Shown in pieces: positions 27,535-35,357 of a stretch of 64,000 bases of DNA. The notes beneath the pieces are model-generated. The model was given only the letters and a program-made list of their open reading frames with translations. It made no database searches and was not told the origin of the DNA. The translations under genes were made by a program, and so were the position numbers. Every line of letters starts with the position of its first letter. Position 1 is the first letter of the stretch. Source of the DNA: CAVUXJ01 sp963814975 (GTDB lineage Bacteria; Acidobacteriota; Vicinamibacteria; Vicinamibacterales; CAVVIG01); contig CAWFFB010000015.1 of NCBI GenBank assembly GCA_963814975.1, positions 186,001 to 250,000 of the forward strand, given 5' to 3'.

Positions 27535-28263
27535 ATGAGCGTCTCCGATCGCATTGCGACGCCTGAGGGCAAGCGCCGGTACGTCCGATCGCTGTTTGCG
27601 ACCATCGCCAATCGCTACGATCTCATTACCGTGGTGTTGTCCTTCGGGCTGGATCGACGCTGGAAGGGGCGCCTGGTCAATCTCGCGGCGCCTCAGCTAG
27701 GCGATCGAGCGTTGGATCTGGCTACCGGAACCGGCGACATCGCGTTCGCGATTGACGGCCGCTGCCGGCGGGTCGTCGGCCTCGATGTGACGCCCCGGAT
27801 GATCGAACTGGCGAAGGCGAAAGCCTGCATGAAAAGGCCGCGCGCTTCGGATCGGCCGGCCTTTCTCGTTGGCGACATGACCGCATTGCCCTTCCCGGAC
27901 GCCTCCTTCGACCTCGTTACGACCGGTTACGGCCTTCGTAACGTCCCGGATCTTCCGGCGGCGATCGACGAGATCCGGCGGGTACTCAAGCCGGGGGGCC
28001 GGGCACTTTCCCTCGACTTCAACCGCCCGTCGAATGCTCTGGTGCGCGCGCTGTATCTGCAATACTTGACGATGGTTGGTGGTGCCCTCGGCTGGATCCT
28101 GCACGGCGACCCGGATACGTATCGGTACATTCCGGCCTCGATTCGCAGCTATCCCGGCGCCGCGGGTGTCGCGCGGCTCATGGAGCTCCGGGGATTCACA
28201 CGCGTCAGGTATTCGCGGGTGCTCGGCGGTCTCATGGCGATTCATCAAGGGTACAAACCATGA
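27535..28263 (+). CDS. ubiE: Demethylmenaquinone methyltransferase
   Basis: A 242-residue class I methyltransferase with RYDLITVVLSFGLDRRWK, ALDLATGTGDIAFAI (SAM loop), FPDASFDLVTTGYGLRNVPD, EIRRVLKPGGRALSLDFNRP and YRYIPASIRSYPG, all UbiE/MenG hallmarks. It makes menaquinone from its demethyl precursor. mqnD and mqnE in the same window show that menaquinone is made by the futalosine route, so this is MenG in function. The start codon lies only four bases after the heptad array. Confidence 0.93.
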   Translation: MSVSDRIATPEGKRRYVRSLFATIANRYDLITVVLSFGLDRRWKGRLVNLAAPQLGDRALDLATGTGDIAFAIDGRCRRVVGLDVTPRMIELAKAKACMKRPRASDRPAFLVGDMTALPFPDASFDLVTTGYGLRNVPDLPAAIDEIRRVLKPGGRALSLDFNRPSNALVRALYLQYLTMVGGALGWILHGDPDTYRYIPASIRSYPGAAGVARLMELRGFTRVRYSRVLGGLMAIHQGYKP

Positions 28264-28340
28264 GCTGCAGATTGCAGATTATTGAGAATCGATCTGAAGA
28301 TTCAGTTTGGCATCTCCATACTCGGAGATCTGCAATTCCA
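28263..28340. repeat. Heptad repeats (GCAGATT type) after ubiE
   Basis: GCAGATT is repeated twice at about 28266-28280, followed by GATCTGAAGATTCAG and, further on, GGAGATCTGCAATTCC, which is complementary to the first copies. It separates ubiE from a same-strand gene. Less regular than the other arrays. Confidence 0.6.
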
Positions 28341-28344
28341 AGCG

Positions 28345-28773
28345 ATGAGACTTGATACCTCGAGCTGGTCGGGCGAAGGCGCTTTCACCCAGGCACTCAT
28401 TAACTACCTCCAGCGACTCGATGCGATCGAGCTCGTGCGGGTCGAGGATGCGCCAGCAAGCCGGTCCGAGGCCGACTACAATTTCATCAGCAACGAGATC
28501 TTCGTAGCGTTTGCGACAGAGGCACGCGAGGAGCGTGTGAAGCGGTTCGGATTTCTGCCCTGGACGTGCACGGTTCGCTCAAAGCGCCTGAGCATTCCGG
28601 GTCTCGAGGAGGCCCTGACCGCGGCGCCGGAAATCGGCGCGCCCGACTATTCCGACGACGGCCTCCTGCAATACCTGCGGTCCGAGCGTATTGTCCCGCC
28701 ATATCAGACGAAGGGGTACAAGCTGGTGGAACTCGTTCGCCTGTATGAGGTTGGCGCCGAAAGGCGGTCCTAA
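28345..28773 (+). CDS. Conserved hypothetical protein upstream of the PilT-like gene
   Basis: A 142-residue protein (MRLDTSSWSGEGAFTQALIN, YNFISNEIFVAFATEAREER, KRFGFLPWTCTVRSKRLSIP, DDGLLQYLRSERIVPPYQTK) with no cysteine cluster, membrane segment or signal. The ATG at 28345 is chosen because the sequence before it is repeat. It ends 34 bases before the PilT-like ATPase gene on the same strand, so a joint role is possible. I do not recognise the family. Confidence 0.6.
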   Translation: MRLDTSSWSGEGAFTQALINYLQRLDAIELVRVEDAPASRSEADYNFISNEIFVAFATEAREERVKRFGFLPWTCTVRSKRLSIPGLEEALTAAPEIGAPDYSDDGLLQYLRSERIVPPYQTKGYKLVELVRLYEVGAERRS

Positions 28774-28807
28774 TGGCCGATATCGATCGGGCCGATAGTG
28801 AAGGTGC

Positions 28808-31117
28808 GTGAGTCTCATACCCTCCCTCCTCCAGGCGATCGTCCGCATCGACGGGGAAGCGCTCGTAATGCACGTCGGCGACAAGCCGTACGTCGTGTCG
28901 CCGGTCGGCCAGGTTAATCTCGCGACGCGTGGTCTCACTCTCGACGCCGTGAGCGGCATCGTCAATCAGCTGCTCCCGCTCGAGTCGCAACGCGCGCTCG
29001 ACGAATTCGGCGCGGCGCAGTTCGAGCTGCCCCCCGTGCCGGAGTTTCCGGGCGAGCACTTCACCGTCGTTGTGGCCCGCGGGGGCGACGACATATGGGC
29101 CGAAATCAGGCGGCGGCGGATCCCGGAGGAGGATCGGGTGCCGATGGAGCTGTTCGGCACCCCCGCGAGCGAAGGAGCGGGCGGACGTCCGTTCGTTCAT
29201 GAATCCAGATCCGACTCCGAGCGCGACACCGTTCGTGATCTTGTCGCGATCTCCGATTCCGAGGGGGAACTCCAGGCTGCTGGTCCTGCCCAGGCGACCG
29301 GTCGGGACGATCTCAGGCTGCCTGAGGCCGATGAGCTCTGGCCCGGCCAGCGCGCCCCGCCGGCGGAAAACGGCGAGAGCCACCATTCGGAATCGACGCC
29401 GGGCTCGCCACCCGGGACGGCTCCGCCGAAGGTGGGGTCGCAGGTCGCCCAGCCCTTCTCTGGCCCCGGCAGCCCGGAGTCCCATGGAAATCAGCTAACG
29501 GCGGTCGAGCACCTGCAGTTGCTTCCGAGCCCGATTGCGCCACCTGTGTTCCCGGCTGCAGCCCCGCCCGAAAGCCCAGGGGCAGTTTTAGCGTCGTCGG
29601 CGAGGGTGGTGCCGTTGCCGGTCGCGATCGCGCAGCCGCCTCCGGAGGCGGTTGCTTTACCCGTTGAGGCCGCTTCTCCCGCACTCAGCACGCCAACCCC
29701 GGTTTCGTCAGCGCCGGCGACACTCGTGCCGCCGTCACCTCCAGCCAGGCCGCATGTCGTGCCGTCGGCTCCTGGACGTGATTCGGCCGGGGCTATCGCG
29801 TCTGGACAGCCCGAGACATCAGAGCCTTCACGAACGACGGCGCTCGCCTCTCCACCGTCAGGGGCATTCCCGTCGCCATCTCCTGGGGTATACGCCTCAC
29901 CGGCGGGTGTGTTCACACCCGTGCCGTCGGCATTCGCCACCCAGCCGCAGCCGGCCGTGGTGCTGCCGATGGCGCGTAACCCGATTCGATCCGATGTACC
30001 GCCGCCTCTCGCTGAGCAGGCTCTGGCTGGCCTCGACCGACTGCTCCGTTTGGCGGCGGCCCGGGGGGCTTCGACGCTCTATCTCTCGTCGGCCTCCCGT
30101 CCGTCGATCCGGGTGGACGGCGAGGTGCAGACGCTCGACGGCGCACCCATTCTCGGACCGAACGATGTCGAGTCGCTCCTCCTGACCCTGATGCCCGAGC
30201 GCAACGCCGAAGCGCGGCGGACCGGCGGCACCAGCGAATGGATCTGCGATCTGCCCGACGTCGGACGCGTCCGGTGCATGAGCTTCCGCGATCATCGCGG
30301 GATGGGCGGCGTCTTCCGCATGATGCCGGTTCGCGCCGTGACCGCCGAGCAGCTTGGCCTGTCGCGGGAGATTCAATCGCTGGCCATCGAGCCGGAGGGC
30401 CTGGTGCTGGTTGCGGGTCCGCGCTCGAGCGGCAAGCGGACGCTGTTGTCGGCACTCATCGATCTGATCAACCGCGTCCGCCGCGACCACGTGATCACGA
30501 TCGAGAAAGAGATCAACGTCGTCCACGAGCGCATCGGCTCGTTCATCAGTCAGCGGGAAGTCCACGGCGGCAGCGACGAGCTGCTCGTCGTCGCCCGTGC
30601 GGCGTTGCGCGAAGATCCGGACGTCCTCGTTCTCGAAGAGCTCCGGAGCGCGGCGGTGATGAACCTCGCGCTCGACGCGGCCTCATCGGGCCAGCTCGTC
30701 ATCGGCGGGCTGCCGGCACCCAACGCGGCCGGCGCGATCGATCGCATCATCGATCTCTACCCTCCGGAGTACCGACGGCAGGTGCAGCTGTCGCTGGCTC
30801 AGAATCTTCGCGGGGTCGTTTCACAGGTGCTGCTCAGAAAAACGGGCGGCGGCCGTCTGGCCGCGAGAGAGGTGCTGATGAATACGCCGGCCGTCAGAAG
30901 CATCCTCGCTGAAGGCAAGACGTCGCAGCTGCCGCTGGCCATCGAAGGCGGACGCGCGCACGGGATGGTTCCTCTCAACGACTGGCTCGTCGGGTACGTT
31001 CAAAGCGGAGCGGTCGACGTTCGCGAGGCGTACAGACGAGCAGTCGACCGGGCAGGATTCCTCGAGATGCTCAAGCGGCAAGGGCTCGACACGTCCGCGC
31101 TGGAACGCTTTGGCTGA
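28808..31117 (+). CDS. PilT-like secretion/pilus ATPase with duplicated N-domain and degenerate motifs
   Basis: A 769-residue protein starting at GTG. Residues 1-115 resemble the PilT N-terminal domain (LVMHVGDKPYVVSPVGQVNL, LTLDAVSGIVNQLLP). A Pro/Ala/Ser-rich linker covers about 120-400. A second PilT N-domain spans about 405-510 (LRLAAARGASTLYLSSASRP, IRVDGEVQTLDG), and the RecA-like ATPase about 520-769. Walker A is AGPRSSGKRT (536-545), with Arg where Ser/Thr normally follows the lysine. The His-box is GQLVIGGLPAPNAAGAIDRI, lacking the usual TLHT. The Glu of Walker B remains (DVLVLEELRS). It could be a PilU-like accessory or inactive partner. No other pilus gene is adjacent. Confidence 0.75.
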   Translation: MSLIPSLLQAIVRIDGEALVMHVGDKPYVVSPVGQVNLATRGLTLDAVSGIVNQLLPLESQRALDEFGAAQFELPPVPEFPGEHFTVVVARGGDDIWAEIRRRRIPEEDRVPMELFGTPASEGAGGRPFVHESRSDSERDTVRDLVAISDSEGELQAAGPAQATGRDDLRLPEADELWPGQRAPPAENGESHHSESTPGSPPGTAPPKVGSQVAQPFSGPGSPESHGNQLTAVEHLQLLPSPIAPPVFPAAAPPESPGAVLASSARVVPLPVAIAQPPPEAVALPVEAASPALSTPTPVSSAPATLVPPSPPARPHVVPSAPGRDSAGAIASGQPETSEPSRTTALASPPSGAFPSPSPGVYASPAGVFTPVPSAFATQPQPAVVLPMARNPIRSDVPPPLAEQALAGLDRLLRLAAARGASTLYLSSASRPSIRVDGEVQTLDGAPILGPNDVESLLLTLMPERNAEARRTGGTSEWICDLPDVGRVRCMSFRDHRGMGGVFRMMPVRAVTAEQLGLSREIQSLAIEPEGLVLVAGPRSSGKRTLLSALIDLINRVRRDHVITIEKEINVVHERIGSFISQREVHGGSDELLVVARAALREDPDVLVLEELRSAAVMNLALDAASSGQLVIGGLPAPNAAGAIDRIIDLYPPEYRRQVQLSLAQNLRGVVSQVLLRKTGGGRLAAREVLMNTPAVRSILAEGKTSQLPLAIEGGRAHGMVPLNDWLVGYVQSGAVDVREAYRRAVDRAGFLEMLKRQGLDTSALERFG

Positions 31118-31132
31118 CGCCGAACGATTTTC

Positions 31133-31558
31133 CTACCTCTCCACAAACGGTTCCAGCTCTTTTACGAGAAAGTCGAGCACCTGCTGTTCGGTGAGGTTTC
31201 GAATCGGTCCTGCCGCGACGGGCCGCTCTGATTCCAGAACCCGCCGGCCGCGGGCCCGGCGACAGTGACCCATGACGATCGGGTCTTCGCCCGTCGTATC
31301 GAGCGTGATCTCGATGAAGTCGTCGGCGTTCTTCTCGGACATGAGTCGTACGCTGCCGCCTGGCGTGAACACGTCGAACGGGTACCCCTGCACCTTCAGG
31401 ACGTTGGCAACCTGCCTGAAAAGGGGGATGGCAACCTGCTCGAGGAATACGACGAACTCCCGCGACGCTTCGTCGACAAGTGTCCGGCGATCCACCGCCG
31501 CACGTTTTGCGCGCTCGATTGTTTCGGTCAGGTGCCGTCTGACTTCGGAGATTTCCAT
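31133..31558 (-). CDS. Conserved hypothetical protein
   Basis: A 141-residue protein, largely helical in its first third (RRHLTETIERAKRAAVDRRT, EASREFVVFLEQVAIPLFRQ), then a beta-rich part (FDVFTPGGSVRLMSEKNADD, IEITLDTTGEDPIVMGH) and a final helix (EQQVLDFLVKELEPFVER). No signal, membrane segment or catalytic motif is seen. Its ATG shares one base with the stop of the CoA-transferase gene on the same strand, so the two are translationally coupled. Convergent with the PilT-like gene, 15 bases apart. Confidence 0.6.
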   Translation of the reverse strand: MEISEVRRHLTETIERAKRAAVDRRTLVDEASREFVVFLEQVAIPLFRQVANVLKVQGYPFDVFTPGGSVRLMSEKNADDFIEITLDTTGEDPIVMGHCRRARGRRVLESERPVAAGPIRNLTEQQVLDFLVKELEPFVER

Positions 31559-32736
31559 CAGACCACCTTCTTGGCGCGCAAGTCGGCGACCTCGCGGTCG
31601 CTGAAGCCGAGGTCGCTGGTCAGCACCGAATTCGTGTGTTGGCCGAGCGTCGGCGGCGCTGCGCCGATCACTCCTGGTGTGTCCGACAACTTGACCGGCG
31701 TCCCGAGCGTCCGCAGGGTGCCGAGCGAAGGATGCTGCACTTCGGCAATCATGTCCCGGGCTGCGAGCTGCGGATCGGAAAATACCTCATGCAGGTCGCG
31801 GACCGACCCGGAGGGGACGCCAGCCGCAGTCAGCCGCGCGATCCAATCAGCGCGCGGCCGGGTCACCAAACGCGCATCGAGCATAGGCTTGAGCTCGGCG
31901 TAGCCGGTCACGCGCTGGCGATTCGTCTTGAATCGTTCGTCGGGCTCGAGCTCGATGACGGCGCAGAAGCGCTGCCACTGTTCGTCGTTTCCGACCGCGA
32001 TCACGAAGTCGCCATCGGAGGCCGCGAAGGTCTCGTACGGGACGATGGTCGGATGCCGGTTGCCCATCCGGGACGGCGCCGACCCGGTCGCGAAATAGAT
32101 GCCGGCCTGGTAACTCAGAAGCGCGGCAACCGAGTCGAGCATCGCGATGTCGACGGCCTGGCCGCGTCCTGTACGCTCGCGCGCGAAGAGTGCCGTCGTG
32201 ATGCCCTGGGCCGCGAACATTCCCGACACGATATCGACGATCGCGACTCCGAGGCGGAACGGCGGCCCGTCGGCTGCCCCCGTGATGCTCATCAGCCCGC
32301 CTTCGGCCTGCATGATGGCGTCGTACCCCGGCTCGGGACGTCGCGGTCCAGTCTGCCCGAAGCCGGAAATCGAGCAATAGATGAGCCGTGGATGACGCGG
32401 CGACAGCGTGGCGTAGTCGAAGCCCAGCCGGGCCAGCGTGCCGGGCCTGAAGTTCTCGACGAGCACATCCGCCTTCGCGATCAGCTGCTCGAGGACCTCG
32501 CGACCGGCCGGATGCTTGAAATCGAGCGCAATGCTCTCCTTGTTGCGGTTGATGCTCAGAAAGTACGCGCTTTCGCCGTCCAGGAACGGCGGTCCCCACC
32601 CACGTGTGTCGTCGCCTTTTCCGGGCTGCTCGACTTTTATGACCCGCGCGCCCATATCGGCGAGCAGCATCGTGCAATACGGTCCCGAGAGGACTCGGGT
32701 CAGGTCAAGAACGGTGATACCTTGAAGGGGCTTCAT
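31558..32736 (-). CDS. CaiB/BaiF family CoA-transferase
   Basis: A 392-residue type III CoA-transferase: MKPLQGITVLDLTRVLSGPY, LLADMGARVIKVEQPGKGDD, LSINRNKESIALDF, VLVENFRPGTLARLG, LIYCSISGFGQTGP, YDAIMQAEGGLMSITG with the catalytic Asp, and RLGVAIVDIVSGM. It moves CoA between acyl donors and an organic acid; the substrate cannot be told. The ATG at 32736 gives the standard start; the frame is open further upstream, but that would run over the glutaredoxin-like gene. Its start codon lies 2 bases from that of the divergent gene. Confidence 0.9.
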   Translation of the reverse strand: MKPLQGITVLDLTRVLSGPYCTMLLADMGARVIKVEQPGKGDDTRGWGPPFLDGESAYFLSINRNKESIALDFKHPAGREVLEQLIAKADVLVENFRPGTLARLGFDYATLSPRHPRLIYCSISGFGQTGPRRPEPGYDAIMQAEGGLMSITGAADGPPFRLGVAIVDIVSGMFAAQGITTALFARERTGRGQAVDIAMLDSVAALLSYQAGIYFATGSAPSRMGNRHPTIVPYETFAASDGDFVIAVGNDEQWQRFCAVIELEPDERFKTNRQRVTGYAELKPMLDARLVTRPRADWIARLTAAGVPSGSVRDLHEVFSDPQLAARDMIAEVQHPSLGTLRTLGTPVKLSDTPGVIGAAPPTLGQHTNSVLTSDLGFSDREVADLRAKKVV

Positions 32737-32738
32737 AT

Positions 32739-32984
32739 ATGGTTCGTACTGAGGCGCCGGTCCTGGTATTTGCCGGCAGCGCCTGACAGAGCTGTGAACA
32801 GGTGAAAGAGTTTCTTTCACGCGCGGGCGTCGTCTTCACCGTCCTCAATGTTGACGAGGAGGATGCCGCATACGACGCGCTCATCGCGCGCGGGTTCCGT
32901 ACCGTCCCGGTCACCATTATTGGCGTCCGCGCCGTGCAGGGGTACGACCCGATCGCGCTTCAACACGCGCTCGATGAACCTTGA
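32739..32984 (+). CDS. Glutaredoxin-like protein, candidate selenoprotein (UxxC)
   Basis: From the ATG at 32739 the frame reads MVRTEAPVLVFAGSA, then TGA (32784-32786), then QSCEQVKEFLSRAGVVFTVL, the DEEDAAYDALIARGFRTVPV segment and VQGYDPIALQHAL. The second part is a clear glutaredoxin/NrdH-like fold: RTVPVTI supplies the cis-Pro, GYDP the C-terminal loop. Alignment to the usual WCxxC active site puts the TGA exactly at the first cysteine, so the motif would be U-Q-S-C. A 7-bp stem hairpin begins 15 bases after the TGA. AAGGGG is 8 bases before the ATG. If read as Sec the protein is 81 residues, the normal size. Alternatives are a base-substitution error (TGC or TGT to TGA), or a shorter product starting at GTG 32802 without the redox site. 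Confidence 0.65.
32802..32820 (+). promoter_or_regulatory. bSECIS-like hairpin downstream of the in-frame TGA
   Basis: GTGAAAG and CTTTCAC form a perfect 7-bp stem around the loop AGTTT. The loop begins 22 nt after the TGA and has a G at its second position; bacterial SECIS elements are described as having an apical loop 16-37 nt after the UGA with a G in the first two positions. The element lies inside the coding frame, as bacterial SECIS do. Assignment depends on the TGA being a Sec codon. Confidence 0.5.
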
Positions 32985-33102
32985 GCCGCCAACGCATGCC
33001 CTCGCGCCGTACCCGCCCCTCACGCGTGGCTCTACTATACTCACGCTCCGGGCGCGCATGTCGCCTTCGCGGTCCGCGCTCTCGCTCGCGAGCGGCATCA
33101 CG

Positions 33103-33891
33103 ATGAGTTCCGAGGCGGCGCCCGAACTCGCCCGCATCCCGCCCGGCGACTTCCTCATGGGCGCGGCCGACGCAGAAGACGATGAACGGCCGGTCCATGC
33201 GGTGTACGTCAGCGAGTTTTTCATCGGACGGTTTGCCGTCACCCAGGACGAGTACGCGCGTTTCGTGCGGGCCACCGGTCATCCTCCGCCCGCGGTTCGC
33301 GAACTGCCGCTGATTACCGCCGGCGGCCGCGACACCGTGTTCAAAGAACTGGCCGCGCCGTACGTCTGGACCGACGGCCAGCCTCCAGCCGGCCGCGGGA
33401 GCAATCCCGTCGTCCTTATCAGATATGAGGACGCGGTCGCCTATTGCTCATGGTTGTCCCAGGCGCTTGGCCGCGTTGTCCGTCTGCCCACGGAAGCCGA
33501 GTGGGAAAAAGCGGCGCGCGCGGGGGTTAGTGGTCAGCGATACCCCTGGGGCGAGGACTGCGATCTGACGAGATGCAATTTTCTCGCGGACGCGCTGACG
33601 AAGTGCCTGGGTGGCACTCGGCCGACGGGCACCTATCCACCGAACCCGTACGGACTGTACGACATGTCCGGCAACGTGTGGGAATGGGTGTCCGACTGGT
33701 ACGGCAGCGACTACTACGCGTCGAGCGAACCGCGCGATCCGCGCGGGCCCGGATCCGGTACGATGCGCATCCTCCGCGGTGGATCATGGGTGAACGACGA
33801 TGTCGGGATGCTGCGGTGCGCGTATCGTCATAAAGCACCACCCGACACGTACGCGTACAGCATAGGATTTAGAATCGTATGCATGGATTGA
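33103..33891 (+). CDS. SUMF1/FGE-fold domain protein
   Basis: A 262-residue formylglycine-generating-enzyme-fold protein: LARIPPGDFLMGAADAEDDE, RFAVTQDEYARFV, VRLPTEAEWEKAARAG, GLYDMSGNVWEWVSDWYG and RILRGGSWVNDDVGMLRCAYR. True FGE needs two cysteines near GSW; here the first is Asn and only RCAYR has a Cys, so it is unlikely to be an active sulfatase activator. Such domains also serve in EgtB-like enzymes and as ligand-binding modules. Start at 33103 by the conserved N-terminus; 33058 is also possible. Overlaps the next gene by 13 bp. Confidence 0.8.
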   Translation: MSSEAAPELARIPPGDFLMGAADAEDDERPVHAVYVSEFFIGRFAVTQDEYARFVRATGHPPPAVRELPLITAGGRDTVFKELAAPYVWTDGQPPAGRGSNPVVLIRYEDAVAYCSWLSQALGRVVRLPTEAEWEKAARAGVSGQRYPWGEDCDLTRCNFLADALTKCLGGTRPTGTYPPNPYGLYDMSGNVWEWVSDWYGSDYYASSEPRDPRGPGSGTMRILRGGSWVNDDVGMLRCAYRHKAPPDTYAYSIGFRIVCMD

Positions 33892-34595
33892 TCGCGGCCG
33901 CTCTTGCGCTCGCCCTGGTTGGGGTGGGAAGGGCCTCCGTGTCCGCGCAGGACGTAGCGACGCCGATGACACCCTCGATCGTCACGACGGGGGACGCCGT
34001 CGTGCGCCGCGCTGCCGATCAGGCGTTCGTCACAGTGTCGGTCGAGTCGCGCGCGCGCAATCCTCGCGACGCGCAGCGTCAGAACGCCGATACGATGACG
34101 GCGGTACAGCAGCGGATCGCCGCTGCCGGCGTTCCGAAGGACGCCGTGCGCACGCTCGGTTATCACATCCAGCAGGAGTTCGACTACGTGGACGGGCGTC
34201 GGGTGGCGAGAGGATACCTCGCGCGCAACGCCGTGGAGGTGCGCGTCGATGCGATTGACCGCGCGGGCGAGGTTCTCGATGCCGCGGTCCAGGCCGGAGC
34301 AACGTCGGTGACCTCTATCCGGTTCGATCTCAAGGACCGCGAAGCGGCCGAGCGCGAGGCGCTCCGGCTCGCCGTCGCGGATGCGCGCGCGCGTGCCGAT
34401 GCCGCGGCAGCCGGCGCCGGACGGGCGGTCGACCGCGTGCTGCGGATCGAAGACATTCGCCAGGTCCACATCGGACCGCCGCGTCCGATGATGGCAATGG
34501 CGCGAGAGGCCGCCGCCGACGTCCAGCAGACGCCCATCGAAGCCGGCGAGCTTGAAATTCGCGCGCAGGTCACGCTCACCGTCTCGATCAAGTAG
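33879..34595 (+). CDS. Exported SIMPL-domain (DUF541) protein
   Basis: A 238-residue protein with a signal peptide (MHGLIAAALALALVGVGRAS, cleavage near VSAQD). The SIMPL domain follows: IVTTGDAVVRRAADQAFVTV, RTLGYHIQQEFDYVDGRRV, GYLARNAVEVRVDAID, AGATSVTSIRFDLKD and a long EREALRLAVADARARADAAA helix. Proteins of this type are periplasmic or outer-membrane associated; their role is unclear, with links to oxidative stress and signalling. Overlap with the SUMF gene suggests co-translation. Confidence 0.85.
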   Translation: MHGLIAAALALALVGVGRASVSAQDVATPMTPSIVTTGDAVVRRAADQAFVTVSVESRARNPRDAQRQNADTMTAVQQRIAAAGVPKDAVRTLGYHIQQEFDYVDGRRVARGYLARNAVEVRVDAIDRAGEVLDAAVQAGATSVTSIRFDLKDREAAEREALRLAVADARARADAAAAGAGRAVDRVLRIEDIRQVHIGPPRPMMAMAREAAADVQQTPIEAGELEIRAQVTLTVSIK

Positions 34596-34620
34596 GGCCG
34601 TCCCGCGCTCGAGCTGTCGC

Positions 34621-35290
34621 ATGACCCGACTCGAATACGAGAAGGCCCGCCGGCTCCTGATGCGCCGGGATCCCGTGCTGGGCGCCGCCATCAAGACCAT
34701 CGGTCCGTGTGGGCTCGCGGAGAGACAGCGAAAGGATCACCTGACCGCGCTCGTCGGCGCGGTCGTCAGCCAGCAGCTGTCCACGAAGGCCGCTGCGACG
34801 ATCTTCGGACGCTTCGTCGCGCTGTTCCCGGACAACGCGATCACCAATGCCGCCGCGATTGCCGGGCTCGACGATGCCGTTCTGCGCGGCGTGGGGTTGA
34901 GCAGGCAGAAGGTGAGCTACTTGCGCGACCTGTGCGCCCGCGTCGGTGACGGCCGTCTGCAGCTCGATGAGCTCGAGATGCTGCCCGATGAGGAGGTGAT
35001 CGAGCGGTTGACGCGTGTGAAGGGGTTCGGGCGCTGGACGGCGGAAATGTTTCTGATGTTCAGACTGCACCGTCCCGACGTGCTGCCGATTCGGGGATCT
35101 CGGGATCGTCAATGCCGTGCAGCGTCTTTATCGTTTGCGCAAGCCGCCGGACTCCAAGCGGCTCGCCAAGCTCGGGGAAGCCTGGCGGCCCTACCGATCG
35201 GTCGCGTCCTGGTATCTCTGGCAAACACTACGCAATTCACCTGAAAGTCTCAAGGCCCAAGCCTCAAGGCTCAGTACGCAGAAAACCTGA
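34621..35290 (+). CDS. alkA: DNA-3-methyladenine glycosylase (HhH-GPD), frameshifted
   Basis: This is an HhH-GPD base-excision glycosylase: HLTALVGAVVSQQLSTKAAA, DDAVLRGVGLSRQKVSYLRD, VIERLTRVKGFGRWTAEMFL (the helix-hairpin-helix) and then, after an indel near 35093-35100 in a run of Gs, GDLGIVNAVQRLYRLRKPPD with the catalytic Asp, and WRPYRSVASWYLWQTLR. It removes alkylated purines. The last 15 residues (from SPESLKAQ to the stop at 35288-35290) are encoded by heptad repeat, so the natural domain ends at the array. Confidence 0.85.
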
Positions 35291-35357
35291 AGTCTGAAGT
35301 CTGAAACCTGAAATCTCTGGAAGTCTGGCGGCGATTTGAGACTTCAGACTTGAGACT
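35241..35357. repeat. Inverted heptad array between the glycosylase and methyltransferase genes
   Basis: Forward heptads include TCTCAAG, GCCCAAG, CCTCAAG, then AACCTGA, AGTCTGA, AGTCTGA, AACCTGA. The reverse arm at about 35333-35357 contains TTTGAGA, CTTCAGA, CTTGAGA, CTTGTAC. Both neighbouring genes are convergent and both end inside the array, taking their stop codons from it. Confidence 0.85.

Noticed and set aside
28282..28344. Upstream TTG start for the hypothetical gene at 28345
   Set aside because: The extra 21 residues would be encoded by heptad repeat and there is no ribosome site at the TTG.
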